Source: an uncultured Opitutia bacterium (GTDB lineage Bacteria; Verrucomicrobiota; Verrucomicrobiia; Opitutales; Opitutaceae). From it: a DNA stretch of 60,203 nucleotides. Every line of letters begins with the position of its first letter. Positions within the stretch are counted from its first letter, which is position 1. Made by a program: the position numbers and the translations under genes. A model generated the notes under the pieces. It saw nothing but the letters and a program-made list of their open reading frames with translations, was not told the origin of the DNA and ran no database searches. Of this stretch, positions 1 through 9,186 are shown piece after piece. Location of the stretch: the NCBI GenBank assembly GCA_903900845.1, contig CAIUOU010000135.1, positions 1 to 60,203 on the forward strand, in the 5' to 3' direction.

Positions 1-42
1 CTCGCCATCTCACCCCGCTGCTCCGCCTCCAACTGCATGAGT

Positions 43-165
43 CCGGCTTAGGTGTCCCTGAATCGCTCCGGGTATTTGACCGCGGATTTAGAGGATGGTG
101 CGGATAAAAGAGGAGACGGCTCTCCGTGCTTCTCGTTCTTCCTGTTCAAGCCCCGCCGGGCTTCA
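43..165 (+). repeat. Composite intergenic repeat, copy 1
   Basis: Lies at the 3' side of the ChaN-like gene. It contains the linker CTGAATCGCTCCG (58-70), then three 9-bp units, GCGGATTTA, GAGGATGGT and GCGGATAAA (82-108), then the pyrimidine-rich tail ending TGTTCAAG (115-150). The same order recurs at 21.67, 49.20 and 49.63 kb. The hairpin part is not visible here. Confidence 0.75.
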
Positions 166-1173
166 TCACCGCGCCACCGGCGGGTGCCCCGGCGGCAGGC
201 CGATTTTCGGCAGCACGCGCAAGTAGTCGCCCGGCGGCCGGCCCACCGTGCGCACGTCGGCGTGGGAAATCGTCACCGCACGGCTCGCCGCCTGGTCGGC
301 GGCGGAGAGCGTCAGTTCGCCGCTCTCGGTGATAAGCACGATACGTTCGGTCACGCCGGGGAGGCGGCGGCGAACGCGCTCGGCGGTGCCTAGGCCGTGG
401 CGCACGTGTCCCGCGCCGGTCACGACGAAGGCGGCGCGCGGCCCGCCAACGGGCGGCCGCAACGCGGCGACGATGTGGGCCGCCATCGCCTCATCGCGGC
501 TGGCTTGCGCCTCGAACATCGGCCGCAGTTTCGCCGGGTCGACCGCCATGTGCACCGCGAGTTCCAGCTGCATCAGGCGTTCATAGGTCGGGTCGTCGAG
601 ATGGACCTCCGCCGGTAGCTGTACACGCAGGTCGGCGGGCAACTTCGCGAGACCGCCGCCGCGGCTCACCGCGCGGATCACGGCGGCGGGCGCGTTGAGT
701 GCACGGATCGGCAGCCGGTGGGTGCGGGCGAACTCGCAGAGCGCCTCATAGTCCCGGTAATTCCGCCACTTCTTCTCCCACTCGATCTCCGCCGCCAACG
801 CCGCGAAAGCGATCTCGCCGCGGGCGTAGCGGTCGACCGCCCCCTGGTCCCGCGCCTCCAGCGGCTCGAGGCAGAGCGTCAGCGGCCGCCCCAGCGCGAA
901 GAGTTCGCGGAGGAGTCGCAACTGCAGCTCGTGATGGCGGCGGATGGTGTGCGCCTCGCCCACGTAGACCACGTCGACCTTTGCCAGGTCGGCGATGACA
1001 TCGGCGTGCGCCGACTCCTCGCCTCGCACCAGGTCGATCCAGCACTCCGGCGCGCGGGCCTGGCTCGTCGAGAGCCGCACCGTCGTGCAGGCGGGCAGGA
1101 GTAATACGGCCAGCGCAAGCCCCAGGGGCGCGGGGCGTGAAAACCGCCGGCTTCCGACAGGCGAGGACCTCAT
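166..1173 (-). CDS. ChaN-like (DUF399, haem-binding uptake) lipoprotein
   Basis: Predicted outer-membrane or periplasm-facing lipoprotein of 335 residues. A hydrophobic stretch (17-28) ends in the lipobox LPAC with Cys29. The body shows the TIKI/ChaN signature: VYVGEAHTIRRHHELQ near residues 69-84, LCLEPLEARDQ near 100, and a late TGAGHVRHGLG motif, typical of the haem-binding_uptake (DUF399) family. Campylobacter ChaN binds haem as a dimer, so a role in haem or iron handling is possible but not shown here. The start codon overlaps the stop of the upstream PhoPQ-related gene by ATGA (1170-1173), so the two are translationally coupled. The family call is solid; the ligand is inference. Confidence 0.85.
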   Translation of the reverse strand: MRSSPVGSRRFSRPAPLGLALAVLLLPACTTVRLSTSQARAPECWIDLVRGEESAHADVIADLAKVDVVYVGEAHTIRRHHELQLRLLRELFALGRPLTLCLEPLEARDQGAVDRYARGEIAFAALAAEIEWEKKWRNYRDYEALCEFARTHRLPIRALNAPAAVIRAVSRGGGLAKLPADLRVQLPAEVHLDDPTYERLMQLELAVHMAVDPAKLRPMFEAQASRDEAMAAHIVAALRPPVGGPRAAFVVTGAGHVRHGLGTAERVRRRLPGVTERIVLITESGELTLSAADQAASRAVTISHADVRTVGRPPGDYLRVLPKIGLPPGHPPVAR

Positions 1174-2612
1174 TGCGAGAGGAAGCCCTTCGGGCGTTCG
1201 GTGCGGAAAGATCCGAACGGGAGCGTGTCCGGGGTGACGGTCACTTCCGTGGTGAGTTTCAGCGGGGACGGGCCTCCGAGGTCGTATTCCAATTCCACCA
1301 GGTAGGCGGTCCAGCCGGCCGCGGGTTTCGGCACCGCCGCGCGAATCTCAGCCCGGCCGGTCTCCAGCGGCTCCGAGATCCATTTGGCCCCTAAAGTCTC
1401 CATCCTGAAGTCGCGGGCGGCCGGATTGGTGGCGGTCCAGAGCCGCGCACGGCGCGGCTGCCCGCCTGCCTGCACGACGAGCTCGCCGCGCTCGTGCCGC
1501 CAGGATAGCTCCGGTAGTTTGGCTCCGGTGAGGATCGCATGGTGCCAGGCGGCGATCGTGAGCGGTGCGTCGCTGTTCCGCAGCGAGTGGTCGGTGTTGG
1601 GGATGTAGCGCAGGTACTTCGGTCCCGGAAGGTCGGCGAAGTAGAACCGCGACGAATCGGGGAGGAAGAACTGGTCGCCGCAGGCGTTGATCATGAGCTT
1701 GGGCAGCGCGAGGCGGTCGCGATACGAGAACGGATCCTCGATGTGGTAGAGCGCCCGCGCCTCCGGGGTGCCGCTCCAGCCCATGATGCCCTGGCGGAAG
1801 TAGTCGCCGACCGCGGGCGCGAAGAACCCGTAGGCGCGGTGGTGGTGGTCCATCGACTTCTCCACGTTCAGGATGTCGATCACCAGCGGACAGACCGCGA
1901 TGACGCGCGGGTCGACGATCGCCGTCGTCCAAGCCGTCCAGCCGCGCTTCGAGGCGCCGGCCACGACAAACTTTTCGACCTTGCGCCCGCCGCCCTCCGG
2001 CGTGGCGAGGAAAGCCGTGACGGCGTCCATCGCGCGGACCACCGCCTTCGTCATGGGCAGCCGGGCCGGCCAGCGGTCATCGCCGGTCTCGAGGAAACGC
2101 AGCCAGGTGCGCGCGATGAAATCGTCCTCCTTCCGCTCCTGGCCGTCGCGCTCGAGGACGAGGGGCTGGTTCGGGATGTTGCGCACCTCGGCGACGATCG
2201 AGCGGGTGGCCTTGGCGACCTCGACCAATTCGCGCGACGGCCGCGGTGCCGGTCCCGGGCGGTTGGAGCCGCCGGAGATGAACAGCAGCACGGCGGAGTG
2301 TTCGATCGCCGGCGGACGGATGATCGTCACCCAATGCTGCCACGGCAAGGGCTGCGCGCCGCCTGGCGGGGCCCAGTGCTGTGAAATGACGTCGAGCACG
2401 TCGGCGCTGACTCCCTCCGCTTCGAGCCCGCCGGCCCGTTTCCAGGAAAAGTTGGGATCCGGCGCCGCGACGTAGCGGTCGAGCGCGGTGGTGGGGCTGG
2501 CGGCGCGCCGGGTGTCCGCCGCCGGGAGTTGACCGGCTGCGAGCAGCAGGATCGCCAGCGCGCCGGGGAGCATGAAGGAGCGGAGCAGACGGCGTGGGGA
2601 GCAGGGGCGCAT
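1170..2612 (-). CDS. PhoPQ-activated pathogenicity-related protein (PqaA-like alpha/beta hydrolase fold)
   Basis: A 480-residue secreted protein with an N-terminal signal segment (about 11-32, ending LPAA). It belongs to the PhoPQ_related family: DRYVAAPDPNFSW near 45, a nucleophile-elbow-like GASKRGWTAW at 219-228 (candidate nucleophile Ser221), LPKLMINACGDQFFLPDSS near 310 and an IPNTDHSL segment that would supply the His. Salmonella PqaA is the founding member; its chemistry is poorly defined, and an esterase or peptidase-like hydrolase is inferred from the fold. It is the first gene of a two-gene unit with the ChaN-like lipoprotein, overlapping it by 4 bp. The name reflects homology and is not evidence of pathogenicity. 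Confidence 0.85.
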   Translation of the reverse strand: MRPCSPRRLLRSFMLPGALAILLLAAGQLPAADTRRAASPTTALDRYVAAPDPNFSWKRAGGLEAEGVSADVLDVISQHWAPPGGAQPLPWQHWVTIIRPPAIEHSAVLLFISGGSNRPGPAPRPSRELVEVAKATRSIVAEVRNIPNQPLVLERDGQERKEDDFIARTWLRFLETGDDRWPARLPMTKAVVRAMDAVTAFLATPEGGGRKVEKFVVAGASKRGWTAWTTAIVDPRVIAVCPLVIDILNVEKSMDHHHRAYGFFAPAVGDYFRQGIMGWSGTPEARALYHIEDPFSYRDRLALPKLMINACGDQFFLPDSSRFYFADLPGPKYLRYIPNTDHSLRNSDAPLTIAAWHHAILTGAKLPELSWRHERGELVVQAGGQPRRARLWTATNPAARDFRMETLGAKWISEPLETGRAEIRAAVPKPAAGWTAYLVELEYDLGGPSPLKLTTEVTVTPDTLPFGSFRTERPKGFLSQ

Positions 2613-2639
2613 GGCAGCATGCTTGCGAAAATAGCCTCG

Positions 2640-2655
2640 CTCCGGCGAGCCGGAG
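2640..2655 (-). terminator. Possible hairpin between fumarase and the PhoPQ-related gene
   Basis: CTCCGG(CGAG)CCGGAG forms a 6-bp G/C stem with a 4-nt loop just after the fumarase stop. Read on the minus strand it is followed after a few bases by TATTTT rather than a clean U-run. This is a weak intrinsic-terminator candidate. Confidence 0.3.
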
Positions 2656-2700
2656 TTTGCCGGACTCGCCCGTGGCCTCCGCCCGGCGTGGACTGACCAC

Positions 2701-4344
2701 TCAGCCCTTGGCGGGCAGGCAGGCGCCGCAGCCGTTCACGAAGAAGTCGTTGCCCTTGTCGTCGACGAGGATGAACGCGGGGAAGTCCTCCACCTCGATC
2801 TTCCACACCGCCTCCATGCCGAGTTCGGGGTATTCAAGCAGCTCCACCTTGCGGATGTTCTCCTTGGCGAGGATCGCGGCCGGACCGCCGATGCTGCCGA
2901 GGTAAAAGCCGCCGTGTTTGCGGCAAGCCTGGGTGACGGCGGTTCCGCGGTTGCCCTTGGCGAGCATCACCATCGAGCCGCCGTGGGATTGGAACAGATC
3001 GACGTAGCTGTCCATGCGTCCCGCCGTGGTGGGCCCGAATGATCCGGACGCGTAGCCGGTGGGTGTCTTGGCCGGTCCGGCGTAGTAAACCGGGTGGTCC
3101 TTGAGGTACTGCGGCAGTCCCTGGCCGGCATCGAGACGTTCCTTGAGTTTGGCGTGGGCGATGTCGCGGGCGACGATGAGCGGGCCGGTGAGCGAGACGC
3201 GGGTGGTGACCGGGTGCCGCGAGAGTTCGGCGAGGATGTCGCGCATCGGACGGTTCAGGTCGATGCGCACGATGGAATCGTCTTTCCACATCCGGCTGGC
3301 GGCGGGGATGAAACGCCCCGGCTTGGTCTCCAACTGTTCCAGGAAGATGCCGTCGCGGGTGATCTTGCCGCGGATGTTGCGGTCGGCGCTGCACGAGACC
3401 CCCATCGCGACGGGGCAGCTGGCGCCGTGGCGGGGCAGGCGCACGACGCGCACATCGAGCGCGAAGTACTTGCCGCCGAACTGGGCGCCGATGCCGGTGG
3501 CGCGCGCGATCTTGAGCACCTGCTCCTCCATCGCGAGGTCGCGGAAGGCGCGGCCGTGCTCGTTGCCCGTGACCGGGAGCGCGTCGAGGTAGCGCGCGGA
3601 GGCTAGCTTGAGCACCTTCATGCACGACTCGGCGCTGGTGCCGCCGACCACGAACACGAGGTGGTAGGGCGGGCAGGCCGAAGTGCCGAGTAGCGGCAGC
3701 TTGTCGGCGACGAATTTTTCGAAGCTCCGCTGGTTCAGGAGCGCCTTCGTCTCCTGGAAAAGGTACATCTTGTTCGCCGATCCGCCCCCCTTCGCCACGA
3801 AGAGGAAGTCGTACTTCGCGCCCTCCGTCGCGAGGATGTCGATCTGCGCGGGCAGGTTGGTGCCGGTGTTGACCTCGTGCCACATATCGAGCGGCGCCGT
3901 CTGCGAGTAGCGGAGATTCTCGCGGGTGTAGCACTCGTACACGCCGCGGGACAGCCACTCGGCGTCGTTGGCGCCGGTCCAGACCTCCTGGCCTTTCTTC
4001 GCCATGATGGCCGCCGTGCCGGTGTCCTGGCACATCGGGAGGATTCCCTCCGCCGCGATCTCGGCGTTCTTGAGGAGCGTGAGGGCGACGTAGCGGTCGT
4101 TGGCGGAGGCCTCGGGGTCGTCTAGGATCGCGGCCACCTGCCGCAGGTGGTCGGTGCGCAGGAAAAACGAGGTGTCGTGGAAGGCCTGGCGGGTAAGGTA
4201 GGCCAGCGCCTCGGGCGCGACCTTCAGGATCTCGCGGCCCTCGAACGTCGCGGTGCTGATACCCTCGCGCGAGAGCAAGCGGTAGCCGGTCGTGTCGGGA
4301 CCGAGCGGGAGCGGATCCTGATAGACGAAGGAGGGCGTGGCCAT
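2701..4344 (-). CDS. fumA: Fumarate hydratase, class I (iron-sulfur, FumA/FumB type)
   Basis: Interconverts fumarate and (S)-malate in the TCA cycle. The 547-residue length and two-part architecture match the oxygen-sensitive class I enzymes: an alpha domain up to about residue 340, and a C-terminal beta (swivel) domain with [22 protein letters not shown] near 435. The three cluster-ligand cysteines are visible at Cys105 (LPMCQDTGT), Cys224 (SACPPYH) and Cys318 (GVSCSADRN), at the positions known for E. coli FumA. It stands alone, with a repeat-rich spacer upstream and an 88-bp gap before the next minus-strand gene. ATG start at 4344; no clear Shine-Dalgarno. High confidence. Confidence 0.96.
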   Translation of the reverse strand: MATPSFVYQDPLPLGPDTTGYRLLSREGISTATFEGREILKVAPEALAYLTRQAFHDTSFFLRTDHLRQVAAILDDPEASANDRYVALTLLKNAEIAAEGILPMCQDTGTAAIMAKKGQEVWTGANDAEWLSRGVYECYTRENLRYSQTAPLDMWHEVNTGTNLPAQIDILATEGAKYDFLFVAKGGGSANKMYLFQETKALLNQRSFEKFVADKLPLLGTSACPPYHLVFVVGGTSAESCMKVLKLASARYLDALPVTGNEHGRAFRDLAMEEQVLKIARATGIGAQFGGKYFALDVRVVRLPRHGASCPVAMGVSCSADRNIRGKITRDGIFLEQLETKPGRFIPAASRMWKDDSIVRIDLNRPMRDILAELSRHPVTTRVSLTGPLIVARDIAHAKLKERLDAGQGLPQYLKDHPVYYAGPAKTPTGYASGSFGPTTAGRMDSYVDLFQSHGGSMVMLAKGNRGTAVTQACRKHGGFYLGSIGGPAAILAKENIRKVELLEYPELGMEAVWKIEVEDFPAFILVDDKGNDFFVNGCGACLPAKG

Positions 4345-4423
4345 GAGGGAAAACGTTCGCGTGGTTCACGCCCGGTGTAAAGCAGCGGGGCAAAGCTGGG
4401 CTCGGACACCCTGCTGGTGGGCA

Positions 4424-4722
4424 ACCACGAATGCACACTCAGGGACACGAACGAGCAGGGCTTGGTGTAGCCGCGGCTGCCAGCCGCGGACACTGTCGAG
4501 GGGCGTGCGGCCGAAGGCAGTCCTGAATCGCTCCGCTAGGGGTAACCAGGGATGGACACGGATAAACACGGATGAGGAAAGCTTCGGTCGCTGTAGCCGG
4601 GGTCCGGCGACCCCGGCCGATTCCTCTTCGAACTTCCCGGCCTCACTGTTCCAACCTCACCGCTGCGCGTCCTGAGCCTTTTGGGGGCCAATCAGGAGAT
4701 TGGCCGCCAAGAGGCGCGGGAG
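4424..4722 (+). repeat. Composite intergenic repeat, copy 2
   Basis: Occupies most of the 429-bp gap between the oxidoreductase 3' end and the fumarase start. In order: 10-bp units CACGAAT, CACTCAG, CACGAAC (starting 4426, 4436, 4446); hairpin CCGCGGC-TGCCA-GCCGCGG (4471-4489) led by TGTAG; linker GGCCGAAGGCAGTCCTGAATCGCTCCGC (in two parts, about 4509-4536); 10-bp units CAGGGAT, CACGGAT, CACGGAT (4547, 4557, 4567); second hairpin GCCGGGGTC-CGGC-GACCCCGGC (4596-4617); tail with CGAACTTCCCGGCC; then a GGCCGCCAAGAGGCGC segment (about 4702-4718) akin to one at 49.42 kb. No gene is seen in this gap. Confidence 0.85.
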
Positions 4723-4773
4723 TCACAGATGAGAAATCAACCTAGTTGGTGGCGTTGGAAGGAGTCCGCCGCC

Positions 4774-6024
4774 TCAACTTCCCGCCATCGCGCGCACCAC
4801 ATCCCCGAAACGCGACAGGTCGGGCATCGTCGCGACTTCGCCGGGGGCGCGACCCCACCGGGTTCCGCTCGGCCAGATTCCGTGCCCCACGAATTGCTCC
4901 TGCGCCGCCGGCAGGTCTGGTACGTTCAGATAGTCCACCTGTTCCTTTTCGTCGCGCACGGCGACGACCGCGGCCGGAGGAAAGCCGCCCACGGAGCCGC
5001 TGGAGATGTAGGCCAGTCCGTTCAGCGCCACGAAGGGCCGGCAATCGGCCAGCGTCGTGGCGGGTCGCGCGCTTTCCCCGCGCAGGTAGCGGTGGTACTC
5101 GAGGTGGTTCGCCTCCAACGCATCGAAAGGGCCCAGCGCACCGTGTTCGGCGCGGCCGTCGTTCCACCGCACCTCCCAATGGCGGCCCACCACGTAGCGG
5201 ATGATCGCCTGTTCGCAGTGGATGGTCTCGCACTGGCTGCTCGCGCCGGAACACGCGTGCGAGGTGGCCAGCCGCAGGGTCACGCCGCCGGGTGTATCGG
5301 CTTCGACGAAAAAGGTGTCGGCGCCCTCGATCGCGTGGGCGCGGTACAGCTCGGCGCGCACGGCGGCGAGCGGCGTCCAGGAGTGGAGCTCCGGTGAGCC
5401 CGCCCAGAACAGGAGGTTGTGCACGTGGTGCGACATCGCGTTGCCGAAGCAGGAGTCGGCGACGACGCGACCGTCCTCCAGCAGCAGCCGGCCGGCCCAT
5501 GGGGTGCGGCGGAAGTATGCGGTGGGCCGCGGCCAGAGCGCCTGGAGCGTTGCCACGCGCGCGGAGCCGAATTCGCCGGCCAGCAGTCGCCGTTTGAGGG
5601 CGAGCCGCGGCTGCTCGATGATGAAATTGAAGCCGACCAGCGCGCGGCGCGGCGCGCGGTCGTCGACGGCGATCATCCGCTCCAGTTCCTCGTGATCGAG
5701 CGTGGGCGGTTTCTCCAGGTAGACGCCGAGTCCCCGTGCCGCCGCGGCCGCGTGCATCTCGGCGTGCAACGGAATGGGCGTCGGCACGACCACGAGGTCG
5801 AGCGCGGCGTGGCAGGCCTCGAGCATGTCGCGGTAGTCCGCGAAGACCCGTACCCGCCTCTCGTCGAGCCGCCAATCGCGCGCCTCGCGCGGGAAGTCGC
5901 CAGGCCGGGGATCGCAGGTCGAAACCAGCCGGGCGAGGCCGCGCTCCTCGAGCGCGGCGATCGTGCGGTGGTGGGCGCCGGCGAAACCACCCATGCCGAT
6001 GATCGCGACGCGGATCGGATGCAT
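4774..6024 (-). CDS. Gfo/Idh/MocA family NAD(P)-dependent oxidoreductase
   Basis: Probable sugar or cyclitol dehydrogenase of 416 residues. An N-terminal Rossmann fold begins VAIIGMGGFAGAHH (dinucleotide loop), and the family-diagnostic EKP motif is present (VYLEKPPT, near residue 127). The C-terminal half is the mixed beta-sheet substrate domain; MSHHVHNLLFW near 220 carries the usual His residues. Two starts are possible, GTG at 6027 or ATG at 6024; I choose ATG, which gives a TGATG junction with the upstream isomerase gene and so translational coupling. Cytosolic, no signal peptide. The substrate cannot be told from sequence; pairing with an arabinose-5-phosphate isomerase-type gene suggests an activated or phosphorylated sugar. 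Confidence 0.88.
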   Translation of the reverse strand: MHPIRVAIIGMGGFAGAHHRTIAALEERGLARLVSTCDPRPGDFPREARDWRLDERRVRVFADYRDMLEACHAALDLVVVPTPIPLHAEMHAAAAARGLGVYLEKPPTLDHEELERMIAVDDRAPRRALVGFNFIIEQPRLALKRRLLAGEFGSARVATLQALWPRPTAYFRRTPWAGRLLLEDGRVVADSCFGNAMSHHVHNLLFWAGSPELHSWTPLAAVRAELYRAHAIEGADTFFVEADTPGGVTLRLATSHACSGASSQCETIHCEQAIIRYVVGRHWEVRWNDGRAEHGALGPFDALEANHLEYHRYLRGESARPATTLADCRPFVALNGLAYISSGSVGGFPPAAVVAVRDEKEQVDYLNVPDLPAAQEQFVGHGIWPSGTRWGRAPGEVATMPDLSRFGDVVRAMAGS

Positions 6025-7013
6025 CACACGAGCTGGAGCTTGGGAAGATCCTGCGAGTCGACCAGCCCCACCGGCCGGCCGCGGCCGTCGACGGCGATCA
6101 GGTCGTCGATCCGGTGGGCTTCGAAGACCCGCAGCGCATCGACGACGAGGGCGTCGGCCGCGATCGTCTTGGGCCGACGGGTCATGAAACGGGAGACTGG
6201 CCGGGTGAGGAACCCGGGGCCGGAGAGTGCGGCGCGGCGGAAATCGCCGTCGGTGAGGATGCCGGAAAGCCGACCGCCCCGGCGTTCGACGAGGGCGATG
6301 CTGCCGCTGCGCGCGCGGGTCATGGCGAGGATCGCCTCCTGGAGGGGGACGTTTTCGCGGGCGACGGGCAGCCGGTCGCCCGTGCGCATGATGTCGCCGA
6401 CGCGGAGCAGAAGCACCCGGCCGAGGTTACCGGCCGGATGATAGCGGGCGAAGTCGTCGCGGGTGAGTCCGCGGGCCTCGAGCAGCACCATCGCGAGGGC
6501 GTCGCCCAGCGCGAGGGCGGCGGTGGTGCTGGCGGTGGGAGCGAGCCGGAGCGGGCAGGCCTCGCGCGGCACGGCGTAGAGTAGGCGCAGGTCGGCGCGG
6601 CGGACCAGATCGGACTCGGGATGGCTGGAGAAGGCGACGACGGTGACGCCGAAGCGGCGGAGCATCGGCAGGAGCCGGAGGATTTCCTCCGATTGGCCGC
6701 TGTTGCTCAGCAGAAAGGCTAGGTCGCCCTTGGCGACGAGCCCGAGGTCGCCGTGCAGGGCCTGGTTGGCGTCGAGGAAACAGGACGGGGCGCCGGTGCT
6801 GTTGAAGGTGGCGGCGATCTTGGCGGCGACCGGGGCGTTTTTGCCGACGCCAGTGAAGATCAGTTTGCCACCAGCCGCGAGGGCGCGATCGACGGCGCGG
6901 GCGGTGGCGACGAAGGAGGCGTCGAGCCGGCGGGCGGTCGCCGCCAGGGCCTCACGCTCGACGCGCAGGCAGGAACGGGCGCGGGCGAGGGCGGTTTGGG
7001 ACGGGATCGCCAT
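6024..7013 (-). CDS. kdsD: KpsF/GutQ/KdsD-type D-arabinose 5-phosphate isomerase
   Basis: Converts ribulose 5-phosphate to arabinose 5-phosphate, the first committed step to Kdo for lipopolysaccharide. The 329 residues show a SIS domain (about 45-175) with FTGVGKNAPVAAKIAATF, the ALHGDLG motif, LSNSGQSEE and ARYHPAGNLGR, then two CBS domains (about 205-265 and 270-327; FMTRRPKTI marks the second). The layout is the standard KdsD/KpsF/GutQ one. It is transcribed divergently from the LysM lipoprotein across a 74-bp gap and is coupled to the downstream oxidoreductase. A GutQ- or KpsF-like specialised paralogue is an alternative, because no other Kdo gene is adjacent; only rfaE2 (about 25 kb away) hints at LPS synthesis here. 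Confidence 0.9.
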   Translation of the reverse strand: MAIPSQTALARARSCLRVEREALAATARRLDASFVATARAVDRALAAGGKLIFTGVGKNAPVAAKIAATFNSTGAPSCFLDANQALHGDLGLVAKGDLAFLLSNSGQSEEILRLLPMLRRFGVTVVAFSSHPESDLVRRADLRLLYAVPREACPLRLAPTASTTAALALGDALAMVLLEARGLTRDDFARYHPAGNLGRVLLLRVGDIMRTGDRLPVARENVPLQEAILAMTRARSGSIALVERRGGRLSGILTDGDFRRAALSGPGFLTRPVSRFMTRRPKTIAADALVVDALRVFEAHRIDDLIAVDGRGRPVGLVDSQDLPKLQLV

Positions 7014-7087
7014 TTAGGATTTGAGTCGAGGAAACGAGGGGCGGAACGTACGGCTAACCTCCGGACCTTCAAATTCTTTCCCCGTTG

Positions 7088-7942
7088 ATGAGGAAACTCC
7101 GCCGCCTCCCCGTCCTGCTCGCCGCCCTGCTCGGGCTAGCGCTGGCGGGGTGCGGGGATCGGGACCGGGCGCAGCTGCCGGCGGAGACCGACGATCCCTT
7201 CTACGTGCAGGGAAAGCAGCTGCAGAAGCAGTCACGCCATACCGAGGCCTTGAACGCGTTTCTCAAGGTAATCGACCGGCGCGGCGAGAACCCCTCGCCC
7301 GAGTCACACCTCGAGGTCGGCCTGATCTCCCTGCACCACACCAAGGATCCGCTGGCCGCGGTCTACCACCTGCGGCGTTACCTGAAGGTGCACCCGAACA
7401 CGAAGCAGGCGCCGTATGTGCTGGGGCAAATCGAGGCGGCCCGGCGCGAATTCGCGGCTTCGTTGCCCGGTCGGCCGCTCGACGACCAGTCCGTGCGGCT
7501 GGGGCACGACGAGGACCTCCGCCGGCTAAGGCGGGAGAACGAGGAGTTGCGGGCCGAGGTTGCCGTGTTCCGGGGCAGCGCCGGCGTGCCCGCGCCGCGC
7601 GCCCCGCGGATGATCTCGCTGCCGGTGGAGATGCAGCCCCGCGCGGCGACGGTGGCGCCCCCGGTGGCGAGCGTGGTTGATGCTTCCGGAGCCCCCGTCG
7701 TCGTCGAACCCGGACCCGCGCCCGTGATCGAGCCGGCGCCTTCGCCGATCCGTCCGTCGCCGTCGCCGGCGGCGCCCAAGGCCGCCCCGGGGCGAACGCA
7801 CACCGTGGCCGCCAAGGACACGCTTTTCTCGATCTCGCGCCGCTACAACGTCTCCGTCGCCGACCTGGTGGCAGCTAATCGCGCGCAGGTGCCCTCCGCC
7901 TCGACTCCGTTGCGGATCGGCATGGTGCTGCGGATCCCGTGA
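7088..7942 (+). CDS. LysM-domain lipoprotein with TPR-like N-terminal region
   Basis: A 284-residue lipoprotein. The signal peptide ends LALAGCG (lipobox LAGC, Cys22). Residues about 40-125 form a TPR-like helical segment (GKQLQKQSRHTEALNAFLKV, then a YHLRRYLKVHP repeat), followed by a short coiled stretch rich in R/E (LRRLRRENEELRAEV), a Pro/Ala-rich linker (about 155-230) and a C-terminal LysM domain (HTVAAKDTLFSISRRYNVS). LysM binds peptidoglycan, so this is likely a cell-envelope anchoring or assembly protein. The ATG at 7088 was preferred over an in-frame TTG at 7085. It sits 22 bp ahead of the aminotransferase gene. Confidence 0.85.
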   Translation: MRKLRRLPVLLAALLGLALAGCGDRDRAQLPAETDDPFYVQGKQLQKQSRHTEALNAFLKVIDRRGENPSPESHLEVGLISLHHTKDPLAAVYHLRRYLKVHPNTKQAPYVLGQIEAARREFAASLPGRPLDDQSVRLGHDEDLRRLRRENEELRAEVAVFRGSAGVPAPRAPRMISLPVEMQPRAATVAPPVASVVDASGAPVVVEPGPAPVIEPAPSPIRPSPSPAAPKAAPGRTHTVAAKDTLFSISRRYNVSVADLVAANRAQVPSASTPLRIGMVLRIP

Positions 7943-7964
7943 GCGGCGCGCGCCGTTTCCGTCC

Positions 7965-9116
7965 ATGCCCCGCACGTCGCGCCGCACCGCCGTCTTCACC
8001 GAGTCGCTGATCCGCGAGATGTCGCGCGTCGCCGCGCGGCACGGCGCGATCAACCTCGCGCAGGGGTTTCCCGACTGGGATCCGCCGGTGGAGCTGGTGG
8101 CCGCGGGCAAGGAGGCCATGGACGCCCATCGCCACCAGTACGCCGTGACCTGGGGGTCGCCCGAGCTGCGCGGTGCGCTGGGCGCGAAACTCACCCGGTT
8201 TCTCGGGACGCCGGTGGACGCCGAGCGCGAGCTCGTCGTCACATGCGGCGCGACCGAGGCGATGATGGTCGCGATGATGACCGTGTGCGACCCCGGCGAC
8301 CGGGTCGGGTTGTTTTCACCCTTCTACGAAAACTACCGTGCCGACGCCATCCTCACCGGCGCGGAACCGGTGCTCGTGCCGCTGCATCCCCCGCATTACC
8401 GCTTCGATCCCGACGAGCTGCGGCGGGCGTTCGAGTCGGGCCTGAAGGCCTTCGTGCTGTGCAACCCGTCCAACCCCTGCGGGCGGGTCTTCACGCGGGA
8501 GGAGCTCTCGGCGATCGCGGCGCTGGCGGACGAGCACGACGTTTGGGTGCTCACCGACGAGGTGTACGAGCACATTGTTTTCCCGCCGCACCGGCACACG
8601 TACTTCTGCACGCTGCCCGGCATGGCGGGCCGCACGCTGATGTGTTCCTCGCTCTCGAAGACCTTCTCCATCACCGGCTGGCGGCTCGGGTACGTGCACG
8701 CGGCGCCGGACGTGATCGCGCAGGCGCGCAAGGTGCACGATTTCCTCACGGTGGGCGCGGCGGCTCCGCTGCAGCACGCGGTGGTGACCGCCTTGAACTT
8801 CCCCGCCTCCTACTACGACGGCCTCAGCGCCGAGTACGCGGCCTCGCGCGACGTGCTGCTCGGTTACCTCGACCGCACGGGGCTCTCGTACACGCGGCCG
8901 GAGGGCGCCTACTTTGTGATGCTCGACATCTCGCCCTTCGGCTACGCCAGCGACGTTGAGTTCGCGCACTGGATGACGCGCGAGATCGGCGTCGCGCCGG
9001 TGCCGGGCTCCTCGTTTTTCGCCGGTCCCGAAAACCGCTACGTGCGGCTGAATTTCGCGAAGCGTCCCGCCACGCTGCACGCCGCCGGCGAGCGGCTGCT
9101 GCGGCTGCGGCGCTGA
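7965..9116 (+). CDS. Class I/II PLP-dependent aminotransferase (methionine/kynurenine aminotransferase-like)
   Basis: A 383-residue fold-type I transaminase. It shows NLAQGFPDWDPP near 28, TCGATEAM for cofactor phosphate contact, LCNPSNPCGRVFTREEL, the Asp/Tyr motif VLTDEVYEHIVF and the Schiff-base lysine Lys232 in SSLSKTFSITGWRLGY; the usual arginine is in YVRLNFAK near the C-terminus. The NLAQGFPD start and the SKTFSITGWR context resemble the YbdL/kynurenine aminotransferase (glutamine- or methionine-preferring) subgroup, but substrate range cannot be fixed from sequence. Probably cotranscribed with the LysM gene upstream (22 bp). ATG start at 7965. Confidence 0.92.
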   Translation: MPRTSRRTAVFTESLIREMSRVAARHGAINLAQGFPDWDPPVELVAAGKEAMDAHRHQYAVTWGSPELRGALGAKLTRFLGTPVDAERELVVTCGATEAMMVAMMTVCDPGDRVGLFSPFYENYRADAILTGAEPVLVPLHPPHYRFDPDELRRAFESGLKAFVLCNPSNPCGRVFTREELSAIAALADEHDVWVLTDEVYEHIVFPPHRHTYFCTLPGMAGRTLMCSSLSKTFSITGWRLGYVHAAPDVIAQARKVHDFLTVGAAAPLQHAVVTALNFPASYYDGLSAEYAASRDVLLGYLDRTGLSYTRPEGAYFVMLDISPFGYASDVEFAHWMTREIGVAPVPGSSFFAGPENRYVRLNFAKRPATLHAAGERLLRLRR

Positions 9117-9186
9117 AGCGCGTTGGCCTTGAGCGGTGAAGCGTAGAGAGCGGAAGGTTCGTCCGAAGGGCAGGCGGCTGGAGCCA

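Noticed and set aside
4366-4569. Short frames reading FIRVHPWL-like peptides (also near 15.5, 21.5, 49.2 and 52.0 kb)
   Set aside because: These are translations of the 10-bp repeat units on the minus strand and recur wherever the repeat occurs; they are not genes.
4471-4617. Intrinsic terminators at the TGTAGCC hairpins
   Set aside because: No U-run follows the stems, so they are kept as repeat hairpins; a terminator role is raised only as a hypothesis.
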